A stretch of DNA of 32,076 nt from an uncultured delta proteobacterium (GTDB lineage: Bacteria > Desulfobacterota > Desulfovibrionia > Desulfovibrionales > Desulfovibrionaceae): contig CAIMRY010000020.1 in assembly GCA_903843965.1 (NCBI GenBank), positions 1-32,076 of the forward strand. Direction: 5' to 3'. Made by a program: the position numbers and the translations under genes. The first letter of the stretch is position 1; every line of letters starts with the position of its first letter. A model generated the notes under the pieces. It worked only from the letters and a program-made list of their open reading frames with translations. It made no database searches and was not told the DNA's origin. Below are positions 14,785 to 23,587 of the stretch, piece by piece.

Positions 14785-15849
14785 ATGGTCGGCGTGTATA
14801 TCGGCTCCACTTCGGGCTATTCCGGAAAGAACCTCATCGCCATGTCGCTCGGGCTGCGCTTCAAGAAAGAGGGCCTGCGCGTGGGCTACATGAAGCCCGT
14901 GGGCGCTGTTCCGCGCACGGAGAACGGCCAGCCCGGCGACGAGGACGCCTTCTTCCTGCAGGAGGTGCTGGGCCTGCGCCAGGACCCGGAACTGGTCACG
15001 CCCGTGGTGGTGACCCGCGAGTTCACCGTGCGCGCCTTTTCCGAGGACATCGGCGACCTCATGCCCGGCATTGTCGCGGCCTATGAGGAGCTTGCGCGCG
15101 ACAAGGACGTCATGATCATCGCCGGATCAGGCAACCTGCTGGGCTCCGGCACTTACTGCGGGCTGGACGGGGTCAGCGTGTCGCGCGCGCTGGGGGCCAA
15201 GGCCCTGGTCATCGACCGCTACCAGAACGAACTCAGGTACGACTATGTGCTGCGCTGCAAGGAGGCCCTGGGCGACAACCTGGCCGGGGTCGTCTTGAAC
15301 GACATCCCGGAGCACTACCGGGCCGAGGTGGACGAGCTCATCGCGCCCTTTTTCCGGCGCAAGGGCGTGGACGTGCTCGGCGTCATCGCCTCGGACCCGA
15401 TCATGAGCGCCATCAAGGTCAGCGACCTGGCCGAGCGCCTGGGCGGCAAGATCATCTCCGCGCACCACAAGGCCGACCGCGTGGTGGAGAACTTCCTCAT
15501 CGGCACCATGCAGGTGGAGAACTTCCTCGCACACTTCATGCGCCACAAGAACTCGGCCATCATCGTCGGCGGCGACCGCTCCGACGTGCAGCTGGTGGCG
15601 CTGGAAGGCAGCTGCCCCTGCCTGATCCTGACCGGCAACCTGTACCCCAACGACATCATCCTGACCCGCTCCGAGGTCTTGCAGACGCCCATCATCATGG
15701 TGCGCGAGGACACCTTCAGCGTGGCCAAGAAGATGGAGAACATCCTCTCGCGGCACAAGCTGCGCGACATGATCAAGGTCAACCACGGCGTGCAGTTGGT
15801 GGGCGCGGCGCTCGACTTCGAGCTTTTGAAGGACAAGCTGGGGCTGTAG
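14785..15849 (+). CDS. DRTGG-domain protein with BioD-like P-loop domain
   Basis: A 354-residue protein. The N-terminal part (1-210) is a dethiobiotin-synthase-like P-loop domain, GSTSGYSGKNLIAMSLGLRF, as in the N-terminal regulatory region of long phosphotransacetylases. The part after about residue 210 is a DRTGG domain (VLGVIASDPIMSAIKVSDLA onward). The phosphotransacetylase catalytic domain is absent. Such proteins often sit beside ADP-forming acyl-CoA synthetases, as here (26 bp downstream), which suggests a regulatory or sensing role in acetyl-CoA/acetate metabolism; that role is inferred. The ATG at 14785 follows a strong gaggagg site and is preferred over a TTG at 14764. Confidence 0.82.
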   Translation: MVGVYIGSTSGYSGKNLIAMSLGLRFKKEGLRVGYMKPVGAVPRTENGQPGDEDAFFLQEVLGLRQDPELVTPVVVTREFTVRAFSEDIGDLMPGIVAAYEELARDKDVMIIAGSGNLLGSGTYCGLDGVSVSRALGAKALVIDRYQNELRYDYVLRCKEALGDNLAGVVLNDIPEHYRAEVDELIAPFFRRKGVDVLGVIASDPIMSAIKVSDLAERLGGKIISAHHKADRVVENFLIGTMQVENFLAHFMRHKNSAIIVGGDRSDVQLVALEGSCPCLILTGNLYPNDIILTRSEVLQTPIIMVREDTFSVAKKMENILSRHKLRDMIKVNHGVQLVGAALDFELLKDKLGL

Positions 15850-15951
15850 ACCGGGGGCTGACGCTGGTCACAAGCTCTCACCCTTGGGGCTGCGACTGTG
15901 CTACGAGCCAAGCTTTCCGCGTGCTTTACTAGCACGGAGGTCTGGCTTTTG

Positions 15952-15963
15952 AGATAATTATCT
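15952..15963. promoter_or_regulatory. 12-bp palindrome upstream of the DUF262 gene
   Basis: agataattatct is its own reverse complement and contains GATAAT, a -10-like hexamer, 32 bp before the gene start. A small inverted repeat (cgtgct/agcacg) lies at 15920-15936. Together they could form an operator or promoter region; no convincing -35 box is visible. Confidence 0.3.
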
Positions 15964-15994
15964 GATTCATACTGGGCGAAAAGGAGTAATGACA

Positions 15995-18145
15995 ATGACC
16001 ATAGAATCCGGTCATAAAGACATAAAAAATCTGATCATCGGTGATAACGCACAGTTCCACATACCGACATATCAGCGTACCTACACATGGGAGGCAAAAA
16101 AACATGTAGAAAAATTAATCAATGATATTGTTGAATTTGGTCGAGAGTATGACGGGAACACAAAATCAGAATATTATATTGGAAATATCATTGTAAAAAA
16201 TCAAACTCGCGCTTTCCAGCAAGAGAGAGTTGTTATTGATGGACAACAGCGGATTACAACAACGATCCTTGTGTTGTGTGCAATCCGCGACATATATTTA
16301 AAGAAAATTAAAACAGATGAGGCAGTGCAGGCTGCTAAAAATATTAGCAGAGCATTATTTACTGATAATGATGGAATAATCAAGTTAAAGCTTAATAACA
16401 TGGAGCATCAAAGTTCATTAAGTAAACTACTTACTGGTGCGATAGACACAATCACTCCGACTGACAAGCAAACAAAATATTTTGAAAACTATCTATATCT
16501 TTTCAAAAGACTGTATGAAATGGAAAATGACGAGTTTGAGTTATTTTTGAATATTCTTGACAGAGTTAAAGTCGTCATAATATTTCTTGATGATATACAA
16601 GATGAAAATTCAGTATTCGAATCAATAAATTCTCTTGGCAAGCCACTCTCTGGTTCCGACCTAATTAAAAATTTTATTTTTACATTTAAAAAACAACAAC
16701 TCAGCCACATTGAAGAAGATCAGTTGACAAACTTATATATCAAAAATTTTGAATCATTATTTTCTAAAGAAGTTAAAGTAGAAGAAGAGTTGGAAAGCTT
16801 TTTCCGGCAATACATAGCAGTAAAAACTTTCGTTCTTGTGAATAGAGAACCAAAAACAATATATTACACATTCAAAAAACTCGTTGGTGAAATTGATGGT
16901 TTTGAACAATGCAAGCAACTAATATTTGACATCACAAAATGGGCGATCATTTATCAAGCACTCCGAGTTGGTACGCATAAAGACATTGATCAGAACAGCG
17001 TTGAATATTTGCGTTCTTCATTTTCGACATACTCAACACTATTAGTCGATATTGTTGATAAACATGCAAGAATCGAAAATGGTGGTATCGTAGTTGATAA
17101 CACTATAGGACTAAATGAAGCTTTGAAGAAAGTTGTTGCTTACGATGTGTGTCGTTTACTTGGCGGTCTACCTGCAAAGCAAATAACAAGATTTATACCT
17201 ACTATTCCAAAGAAACTTGAAAAAGACTATCCTGAATACAAGACTGATTACGCTGAAGCATTTCAAAAGCTTGTTACATCAGCACCAGAAGGCTATAGAC
17301 AGCCTAGTCTCAATCAGTTGAAGCGCAGTGTTGTTGAAATTGATCTCTATAATAGGCAGAGAAAGCAAACGTTAAAATTATTAGTATTACTAGAAAATAT
17401 TGGAAAAAAAGAACTACTTTCATTCGAGCGTGATTTAAAAGGATGTGAGATTGAGCATATTATGCCTCAGACTTTGACGCCTGACTGGCATATTTCTAAA
17501 GATGAGCACGAAAGATATTTGCATTCATTGGGTAATCTTTCTATTACATTTAACAATAAAGGGCTTAGCAACAAATCATTTGAGGAGAAGAGGAAAATAC
17601 TTAATGATGTTTCAAGAATTAAATTGAATCAACTTCTTTCAAAATATGTCACATTCGACGAATCTGCAATTCGGGATAGGTCGCTTACTCTCTTAGATAT
17701 GTTTGCCGAAGCATATGGCATTAAAGCTGAAATTGAAGATTGCACTCAAGGTCCTCAGGTCAAAGGGGAATTAAATATTTTCGATGTTAGCACTCCCACA
17801 CACAAAAAATTACAATATGCTGTGCTTGGTAGCGTAAAGCTAAAAGCAAAAAATGTGACTGAATTGTATGTTGATGTCATAAAGTACTTGTATTTAATGA
17901 ATCCTGATCTATTCACTGCCTCATCAATCGTCCCTCAAATTAAATTCACAAATATTAAAGATTCTTTGCTTGAACCTGTCAGCATATGTGATGGATATTA
18001 CATGGAAACTTGCTACAATAACGTAGCTAAATTTAAAAAAATCAAAGAGGCTTTAACAATTTTTGGAATGGAGGATCAGCTTACGGTCAAATTCATTGAT
18101 CATATAGATTCTGACGAACTACTAGCTGAGCTTGGGTTTTTGTAA
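15995..18145 (+). CDS. DUF262/DUF1524 (GmrSD-like) protein, probable defence nuclease
   Basis: A 716-residue protein. The N-terminal DUF262 domain (about 1-230) has IPTYQRTYTWE and the nucleotide-hydrolysis motif DGQQR (82-86). The DUF1524 domain (about 440-560) has an HNH-type centre, EIEHIMPQ with His488, followed by LHSLGNLSITFNNKGLSNKSF. A further C-terminal segment of about 110 residues is unassigned. This is the architecture of fused GmrSD-type enzymes, nucleotide-dependent nucleases that cut modified phage DNA; other DUF262/DUF1524 proteins have different defence roles. The gene is strikingly AT-rich and rich in AAA/ATT codons compared with its neighbours, so it is probably acquired. 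It stands alone, with no methylase or transposase beside it. ATG 15995 lies 8 nt after aaggag and is preferred over 15989. Confidence 0.85.
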   Translation: MTIESGHKDIKNLIIGDNAQFHIPTYQRTYTWEAKKHVEKLINDIVEFGREYDGNTKSEYYIGNIIVKNQTRAFQQERVVIDGQQRITTTILVLCAIRDIYLKKIKTDEAVQAAKNISRALFTDNDGIIKLKLNNMEHQSSLSKLLTGAIDTITPTDKQTKYFENYLYLFKRLYEMENDEFELFLNILDRVKVVIIFLDDIQDENSVFESINSLGKPLSGSDLIKNFIFTFKKQQLSHIEEDQLTNLYIKNFESLFSKEVKVEEELESFFRQYIAVKTFVLVNREPKTIYYTFKKLVGEIDGFEQCKQLIFDITKWAIIYQALRVGTHKDIDQNSVEYLRSSFSTYSTLLVDIVDKHARIENGGIVVDNTIGLNEALKKVVAYDVCRLLGGLPAKQITRFIPTIPKKLEKDYPEYKTDYAEAFQKLVTSAPEGYRQPSLNQLKRSVVEIDLYNRQRKQTLKLLVLLENIGKKELLSFERDLKGCEIEHIMPQTLTPDWHISKDEHERYLHSLGNLSITFNNKGLSNKSFEEKRKILNDVSRIKLNQLLSKYVTFDESAIRDRSLTLLDMFAEAYGIKAEIEDCTQGPQVKGELNIFDVSTPTHKKLQYAVLGSVKLKAKNVTELYVDVIKYLYLMNPDLFTASSIVPQIKFTNIKDSLLEPVSICDGYYMETCYNNVAKFKKIKEALTIFGMEDQLTVKFIDHIDSDELLAELGFL

Positions 18146-18239
18146 AAAGTGTGTACTTCTATTTTGTTGTTAAGATAAAGGAATGTCGATACTTTTAAGA
18201 CACACGGGTCAAATCCACCCCTAACAGCTTGCGTCTTTC

Positions 18240-18659
18240 CTACTTCCCCCGCCGGATGTTGTACACGGCCCGGCCCACGGCCACGTGCTTGTCCGGCTCG
18301 CCCGCGCTGTAGATGACCACGTGCGCGTTGCCCACGCGGTTGCCCAACAGGCGGACAGTCGCCTCGGCGTAGAGGTCCTTGTCCGGGGCCGGGCGCAGGT
18401 AGTCCACGCCCAGGTCGATGGTGGCGATGCGGTCCTCCAGGCGGCAGCTGGTCCACACCGCGAACCCGCCGCACACGTCCACCAGGGTGGAGATGACCCC
18501 GCCGTGCAGCGCGGGCCGGCGCACGTCGCCCAAAAGCTCCGGGCGGTAGGGCACGCGCAGGCGGACAAAGCCCTCGCGCAGTTCGTCGACCTTGATGCCC
18601 AGCACCGCGTTAAAGGGGATGCCTCGCTCGATGAGTTCGGTCAGCTTCGCGAAGTCCAT
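18240..18659 (-). CDS. PaaI-like hotdog-fold thioesterase
   Basis: A 139-residue protein of the 4HBT/PaaI thioesterase group. It starts MDFAKLTELIERGIPFNAVLG and carries the core helix region RRPALHGGVISTLVDVCGGF, with the HGG motif and an acidic residue (Asp) on the hot-dog helix, followed by the usual strand pattern (TIDLGVDYLRPA). The family hydrolyses acyl-CoA thioesters in the cytoplasm; the substrate is not evident. An aaggag site lies 6 nt before the ATG. A longer reading frame extends upstream into ribF, but the fold and the ribosome site favour this start. It is downstream of ribF on the same strand and convergent with the DUF262 gene, at the right edge of the AT-rich island. Confidence 0.87.
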   Translation of the reverse strand: MDFAKLTELIERGIPFNAVLGIKVDELREGFVRLRVPYRPELLGDVRRPALHGGVISTLVDVCGGFAVWTSCRLEDRIATIDLGVDYLRPAPDKDLYAEATVRLLGNRVGNAHVVIYSAGEPDKHVAVGRAVYNIRRGK

Positions 18660-18730
18660 GCCAGCTCCTTGCTTTGCATTGGCCGGTTGGCGGGCCGATC
18701 CTGACGGCTCCGGGCTGCTCTGGGCGAAGG

Positions 18731-19705
18731 CTAGTCGTCCTGTTCCGCGTTCTGCGGCCCTGTGCGCAGCTGTGCTTCCGAGCTGGCCAGAATGATGCGG
18801 CCCAGGCGCACGTCCTCGCCTATGCGCGCCTTGAGCGCGTCGATGCTCTCGAACTTGCGCTCCTGGCGCAGGCGCTGCACGAACTGCACGCCGAGGGTCT
18901 GGCCGTAGATGTCGCGGCCAAAATCCATGATGTGCACTTCCAGGGTCAGCCCGGTATCGCCGAAGGTGGGGTTGACGCCCACGTTGGCCACGGCGGGCAG
19001 GGCCTTGCCCTCCAGCATGGCCCAGACCGCGTACACGCCGGGCTTGGGCAGCAGCACGTCGGAGTATGCCAGGTTGGCCGTGGGAAAGCCCAGCAGGGCG
19101 GCGCCGCGCTTCTTGCCGTCCACCACGCGGCCTTGGACCTCGAAAAACCGGCCCAAGAGCGGGCGCGCGTCCCAGACATTGCCAGACTGCACCAGGTCGC
19201 GGATGCGCGTGGAGCTGACCACGGCCCCACCCACGATGACCGGGTCCAGCCGCTCCACGCCGAAGCACAGCTCCTGGCCAAGCCCGCTCAGCAGGTCGAA
19301 GTTGCCACGGCGGCCCTTGCCCATGGCGTAGTCGTAGCCGATGACCAGCTGGCGCAGGTTCAGGCCCTCCACCAGATAGCGGCGCACGAACTCCTCGGGC
19401 TCCAGGGCGGCCATCTGCCGGGTGAACTCCAGCACCAGGCTGACGTTGGGCCCCTGGGCCTCGATGAGGGCCAGGCGCTGGCCGGTGCTGGTGAGAAAGG
19501 GCGGGGCCTTCTGCCCCATGAGCACGGTCATGGGGTGCGGGTCAAAGGTCAAGACCACGCTGATGAGGCCCAGCTTGCGGGCCTTGGCGCAGGTGAGGGC
19601 CAGCAGGCGCTGGTGGCCCACGTGGACCCCGTCGAAATTGCCGATGGTGACGCAGGAGCCGACGATGGTGTCGCGCAGTTCTTCAATGGTGCGGGCGGTG
19701 ATCAT
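18731..19705 (-). CDS. ribF: Bifunctional riboflavin kinase/FAD synthetase
   Basis: A 324-residue cytoplasmic enzyme that phosphorylates riboflavin to FMN and adenylates FMN to FAD. The N-terminal FAD synthetase domain (about 1-185) shows GNFDGVHVGHQ, TFDPHP and VVSSTRIRDLV. The C-terminal riboflavin kinase domain (about 185-310) shows GFPTANLAY, PGVYAVWA and NVGVNPTFGDT. Length is as expected. No FMN riboswitch is recognisable in the 101 bp upstream. It lies between the M48 protease and the thioesterase on the same strand, with gaps of about 70-100 bp, so co-transcription is possible but not certain. Confidence 0.95.
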   Translation of the reverse strand: MITARTIEELRDTIVGSCVTIGNFDGVHVGHQRLLALTCAKARKLGLISVVLTFDPHPMTVLMGQKAPPFLTSTGQRLALIEAQGPNVSLVLEFTRQMAALEPEEFVRRYLVEGLNLRQLVIGYDYAMGKGRRGNFDLLSGLGQELCFGVERLDPVIVGGAVVSSTRIRDLVQSGNVWDARPLLGRFFEVQGRVVDGKKRGAALLGFPTANLAYSDVLLPKPGVYAVWAMLEGKALPAVANVGVNPTFGDTGLTLEVHIMDFGRDIYGQTLGVQFVQRLRQERKFESIDALKARIGEDVRLGRIILASSEAQLRTGPQNAEQDD

Positions 19706-19806
19706 GTGCGGGCAGCTTCCTTATGCGGGCAAGGTGCTGTGGATGGCAAAAAGACGACCGGGAATTTACGGTCAGGCATCAACGAAAAGGAATCAGCGGC
19801 CAGGCG

Positions 19807-21261
19807 TCAACGGCCTCGCCGCTCCACCTGGAGGCCGCCTTCGAAGCGCTCGCCAATGGCCTTCTGCAAGGCCGCCAGGCGCTTCTTCTGGTCATCCGTG
19901 GAGGCCAGGGCCTTGGCCCGTTCCAGGTGGAACGTGGTGTTCTTCTTGTCGCGGCCATACAGGGCGGCATAGGATAGCTGCAGGTGCGCTTCAAAGATGT
20001 TTCCGGATTCCCCGTACATGCGCCCCAGGTGCTGGCGTACCTCGGAGTCCTCCGGCACCTCGCGCATCACGCGCTCCATGGTGATGATGGCGTTTTTGTA
20101 GTCATTGCGATCGGCCATGAGCCGGGCGGTGAAGAACAGGGACATGACATCGCGCGGGTTTACGATGGCGGCCTTCTGGAGCAGCGGACCGGCCTTGGCG
20201 AAATCGCCCTTGTTGAAGTAGAAGATGCCGGCCTCGCGCAGGACCAGCGGATCGTCCTGGCCACAGGCCAGGGCCGTCTCGAATTCGCGCTCGGCCTGGC
20301 TTGTATGCTTCAGCCGGTCCAGGGCGATGCCCTTGCCCGCATAGTCCAGGCAAAGCATTTCAGCCTTGGGCTTGCTGTTGTAGTAGGCCAGGGCGGTGTC
20401 CGCATCGCTCATGCGGGCGCGCACCAGGGTCTGGATGCGCAGGAACTTGTCGCGGCTGTACTCGCGCGCAACGACCTCGGCGGGCATTCTGCGGATGCGG
20501 TCGCGCAGATAGGTTATGCGTTCGTCCAGGCCAGGGTGGGTGGAGAGGTAGGACGGAATGTCGCCGCCGCTCATGAACCAGTGGTTTCTTTGCATGATCT
20601 CGAAGGTCTTGGGCATTCCTTCCGGGTTGTACCCGGCCCTGGTCACGGTTGACAGGCCCACGTTGTCCGCCTCGCGCTCGTTCTCGCGGGTGTACATGAG
20701 AAAGGCCGACTGCGCGCCGGCCATGGAGCCCGTGGCCACGGCCTGGCCTATGGCGCTGCCGGTCTGGCCGCCCTTGGAGCCGATGAGCGCGCCCGCAACC
20801 ACGCCCGCGATGGAGGCGATGCTGATGAAGCGCATCTGGTCCATGCGCTTGGCCACGTGATGTTCCTGAACGTGTCCGAGCTCGTGGCCGATGACTGCGG
20901 CCAGCTCGTCCTCGTTCTCCACGCCCAGGATGAGGCCGGTGAAAATGTATATGTAGCCGCCGGGAATGGCGAAGGCGTTCATGGAGTTCTGGCCCACCAC
21001 GGCGCTGCGGATGGGGTAAGGCTGCTGCGGCATGACCGCCACGACGCGGTCCACGACCTCCTTGACGTAGGCCACGATCTCAGGGTCGTCCACAAAGGCC
21101 ATCTGGGCGCGGATGGCGTTGTCGAACTTCTTGCCCATCTCGATTTCGTCGGCAGTGGTGATGCGGCCGAACAGGGCCCAGGCCCGGCACGGGGCCAGGA
21201 CAAGAATCAACGCCGCCGCGAGGCTGGCGAAAAGGGGCAGTTTCTTGGACAGGGTGTTCAT
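19807..21261 (-). CDS. M48-family periplasmic metalloprotease with TPR-like tail (BepA-like)
   Basis: A 484-residue protein with a signal peptide (1-29, cleavage near AWA), an M48 peptidase domain with the zinc motif HELGH (126-130) in VIGHELGHVQEHHVAKR and the third-ligand Glu region ENEREADNVGL, and a C-terminal helical region (about 300-470) with TPR-like repeats (LALAYYNSKPKAE, AEREFETALACGQ, KGDFAKAGPLLQ). This matches the BepA/YfgC group, which degrades or assists folding of outer-membrane proteins in the periplasm. A gggag site lies 5 nt before the ATG. It is separated from rho by an intrinsic terminator and so has its own transcription start or depends on read-through. Confidence 0.9.
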   Translation of the reverse strand: MNTLSKKLPLFASLAAALILVLAPCRAWALFGRITTADEIEMGKKFDNAIRAQMAFVDDPEIVAYVKEVVDRVVAVMPQQPYPIRSAVVGQNSMNAFAIPGGYIYIFTGLILGVENEDELAAVIGHELGHVQEHHVAKRMDQMRFISIASIAGVVAGALIGSKGGQTGSAIGQAVATGSMAGAQSAFLMYTRENEREADNVGLSTVTRAGYNPEGMPKTFEIMQRNHWFMSGGDIPSYLSTHPGLDERITYLRDRIRRMPAEVVAREYSRDKFLRIQTLVRARMSDADTALAYYNSKPKAEMLCLDYAGKGIALDRLKHTSQAEREFETALACGQDDPLVLREAGIFYFNKGDFAKAGPLLQKAAIVNPRDVMSLFFTARLMADRNDYKNAIITMERVMREVPEDSEVRQHLGRMYGESGNIFEAHLQLSYAALYGRDKKNTTFHLERAKALASTDDQKKRLAALQKAIGERFEGGLQVERRGR

Positions 21262-21332
21262 GGGGCTCCCTGGGTTGCGGATGGCTTTTGAGCACTGTCA
21301 TCCAGACGAGCGTGATTCTAGCACCATTCCTG

Positions 21333-21368
21333 AAAAGAAAAAAGGATGCTCCGCAGGGAACATCCTTT
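21333..21368 (-). terminator. Rho-independent terminator of rho
   Basis: Arms aaaggatg (21341-21348) and catccttt (21361-21368) pair perfectly over a 12-nt loop, and the minus strand continues into a T-rich run (21333-21340). It is 28 bp downstream of the rho stop codon. Confidence 0.88.
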
Positions 21369-21395
21369 CTTTGAATCTTCTTGAAAACCAGAGCG

Positions 21396-22736
21396 TTACT
21401 TGTTCATGATGTTCAGGAATTCGTTGTTGCTCTTGGTCTTGCGCATCTTGTCCAGAAGGAATTCCATGCTGTCGATGGAGTTCATGGGCGAGATGACCTT
21501 GCGCAGGATCCAGACGCGGTTCAAGACATCCTCGTCCAGCAGCAGTTCTTCCTTGCGGGTTCCGGAGCGGTTGATGTCGATGGCCGGGAACACGCGCTTT
21601 TCCGAGAGGTGGCGGTCCAGGTAGATCTCCATGTTGCCGGTGCCCTTGAACTCCTCGAAGATGACCTCGTCCATGCGGCTTCCGGTGTCGATGAGGGCCG
21701 TGGCGATGATGGTCAGGCTGCCGCCGGACTCGATGTTGCGCGCGGCGCCAAAGAAGCGCTTGGGCCGCTGCATGGCGTTGGCGTCCAGGCCGCCGGAAAG
21801 CACCCGGCCCGAAGACGGGGTCACGGCGTTGTACGCGCGGCCCAGGCGGGTGATGGAGTCGAGCAGGATGACCACGTCGCGCTTGCGCTCCACCAGGCGT
21901 TTGGCCTTCTCCAGCACCATCTCGGTCACCTGCACGTGGCGGGTGGGCGGCTCGTCGAAGGTGGAGCTGATGACCTCCGCGCGCACGGTGCGCTCCATGT
22001 CGGTGACTTCCTCGGGCCGCTCGTCGATGAGCAGCACGATGAGGTAGACATCGGGGTGGTTGGCGTTGATGGAGTTGGCGATGGTCTGGAGCATCATGGT
22101 CTTGCCGGTGCGCGGCGGGGCCACGATGAGCCCGCGCTGGCCGCGGCCGATGGGGGCGAGCAGGTCGATGACGCGCGAGCCGTGGTTCTCCGCGCCGTTC
22201 TCCATGATGAAGCGCTTGTCCGGGTAGAGCGGGGTCAGGTTGTCAAAGAGCACCAGATGCTTGCTGGCCTCCGGCGGCTCAAAGCCGATTTCGCTGACCT
22301 TCAGCAGGGCGAAATAGCGCTCGCCCTCCTTGGGCGGCCTGATCTGGCCGGAGATGACGTCGCCCTTGCGCAGGCCGAAGCGGCGTATCTGCGAGGGGGA
22401 GATGTAGATGTCGTCTGGCCCGGGCATGTAGGAGTACAGGGGCGAGCGCAGGAAACCAAACCCGTCGGGCAGGATTTCGAGCACGCCTTCTCCAAAAATT
22501 TGGCCGTTTTGCGAGGCGCATTCCTGGAGCAGGGCGAAGATGAGCTCCTGCTTGCGCAGGTTGCTCGGATTTTCGACCTTGAAGTTGTTTGCCAGCTCCA
22601 TGAGCTCAGGCATGCTCTTCTGCTTCAGGTCCGTGAGGTTGAGCTTGTTCTCCGAGGTGGGGGTGTACTCTTCCTCAACGTAATCCGGGACTGGGACATT
22701 CTTGGGCTGGCGGGTCTGGTTTTTTTCGCGGGGCAT
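21396..22736 (-). CDS. rho: Transcription termination factor Rho
   Basis: A 446-residue hexameric RNA-dependent ATPase that ends transcription. The N-terminal Rho domain ([20 protein letters not shown]), the cold-shock-like RNA-binding domain ([16 protein letters not shown]), the Walker A motif [10 protein letters not shown] near 222 and the Walker B region [16 protein letters not shown] near 305 are all present. A short charged N-terminal extension (about 30 residues) precedes the Rho domain. The gene has a 275-bp non-coding region upstream, long enough for its own promoter and leader; rho is autoregulated in other bacteria, but I see no specific signal here. It follows carD on the same strand. 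Confidence 0.97.
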   Translation of the reverse strand: MPREKNQTRQPKNVPVPDYVEEEYTPTSENKLNLTDLKQKSMPELMELANNFKVENPSNLRKQELIFALLQECASQNGQIFGEGVLEILPDGFGFLRSPLYSYMPGPDDIYISPSQIRRFGLRKGDVISGQIRPPKEGERYFALLKVSEIGFEPPEASKHLVLFDNLTPLYPDKRFIMENGAENHGSRVIDLLAPIGRGQRGLIVAPPRTGKTMMLQTIANSINANHPDVYLIVLLIDERPEEVTDMERTVRAEVISSTFDEPPTRHVQVTEMVLEKAKRLVERKRDVVILLDSITRLGRAYNAVTPSSGRVLSGGLDANAMQRPKRFFGAARNIESGGSLTIIATALIDTGSRMDEVIFEEFKGTGNMEIYLDRHLSEKRVFPAIDINRSGTRKEELLLDEDVLNRVWILRKVISPMNSIDSMEFLLDKMRKTKSNNEFLNIMNK

Positions 22737-23011
22737 TATTAAGCCTCACGCTCCGTTGGATAAGGTTACAGCAATGGCAGAGTCCTCACAGCGAGGATGA
22801 TCTACAGGACTTGATCAATGGTTGTATGTGGGCGTGTCCGCTTTGTGGAGTGTGTTTCTGCCGCACGGCAGGAAAAAGCGAGGCATATTTCGATACGTAT
22901 CTTGGGCGACGGGTTTCCCTGATGGAGTGGCACCAGCTGCGGATGTGAAATATCCTGCGCGAACGCGCTGAACAATCGCCTAACCCAAAGGTAAAGCGTT
23001 GACAAGGGGGG

Positions 23012-23539
23012 TTACTTGGCTTTTTGCAACTTTTCCTGCTGCTTCAAAATCACGTCGGCGAACATCTCATTGATGTCGACTTTGACATCGGCCTGCTCCC
23101 GGCCCAGGGCAAAGGCCAGCTCCATGGAGACCAGGGTCATGGCCTGCTCCAGCAGGCGGCGTTCGCCAAAGGAGAGCTCCTTGTCCATGCCGATGAGGAA
23201 CAGCTCCTTGAGCACGTAGGCCACGTCGGAGAGGTCCGTGCTCTTGAGCTTTTCCGAATACTCGCGGTAGCGGCGGTTCCAGTTCTGCCCGGTGTAGCCG
23301 GTGAACTCCGAACGGTCCTTCAAAGATTCGAACACTTCCTGGCCGTTGCGCAGGCTGCACACATGGCGCAGCCCGACATTCGTGGCGTTCTTCACGGGAA
23401 CCATGAGGGTCACGGAATTGCTCAGGATGCGGACGATGTAATATTCAGCCTTCGTTCCGCTGATTTCCTGGTTTTCGATGCGTTCTATGCGGCCCACGCC
23501 CTGGGCGGGGTATACCACCAACTCATTGATTTGAAACAC
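23012..23539 (-). CDS. CarD-family transcriptional regulator
   Basis: A 175-residue protein of the CarD/CdnL family, which binds the RNA polymerase beta subunit and stabilises open promoter complexes. The N-terminal RNAP-interacting (RID) domain begins MFQINELVVYPAQGVGRIERI and continues through YYIVRILSNSVTLMVPV; the C-terminal part is helical (TDLSDVAYVLKELFLIG, LSFGERRLLEQAMTLVSMEL). Length is normal. It lies 48 bp downstream of pth and upstream of rho. A gaaggag site precedes the ATG. Confidence 0.92.
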   Translation of the reverse strand: MFQINELVVYPAQGVGRIERIENQEISGTKAEYYIVRILSNSVTLMVPVKNATNVGLRHVCSLRNGQEVFESLKDRSEFTGYTGQNWNRRYREYSEKLKSTDLSDVAYVLKELFLIGMDKELSFGERRLLEQAMTLVSMELAFALGREQADVKVDINEMFADVILKQQEKLQKAK

Positions 23540-23587
23540 TGAATCTCCTTCGAAATCTTGGGGACACTTTTCCGGTGAATTGGTACA

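Noticed and set aside
18146-18239. Terminator between the DUF262 gene and the thioesterase gene
   Set aside because: The stretch is AT-rich but I find no stable hairpin followed by a T-run on either strand.
21381-22742. Plus-strand ORF of 453 residues opposite rho
   Set aside because: Antisense shadow caused by high GC; the minus-strand product is unmistakably Rho.
22802-23005. Minus-strand ORF of 67 residues between carD and rho
   Set aside because: No ribosome site or recognisable motif; it more likely belongs to the rho leader region.
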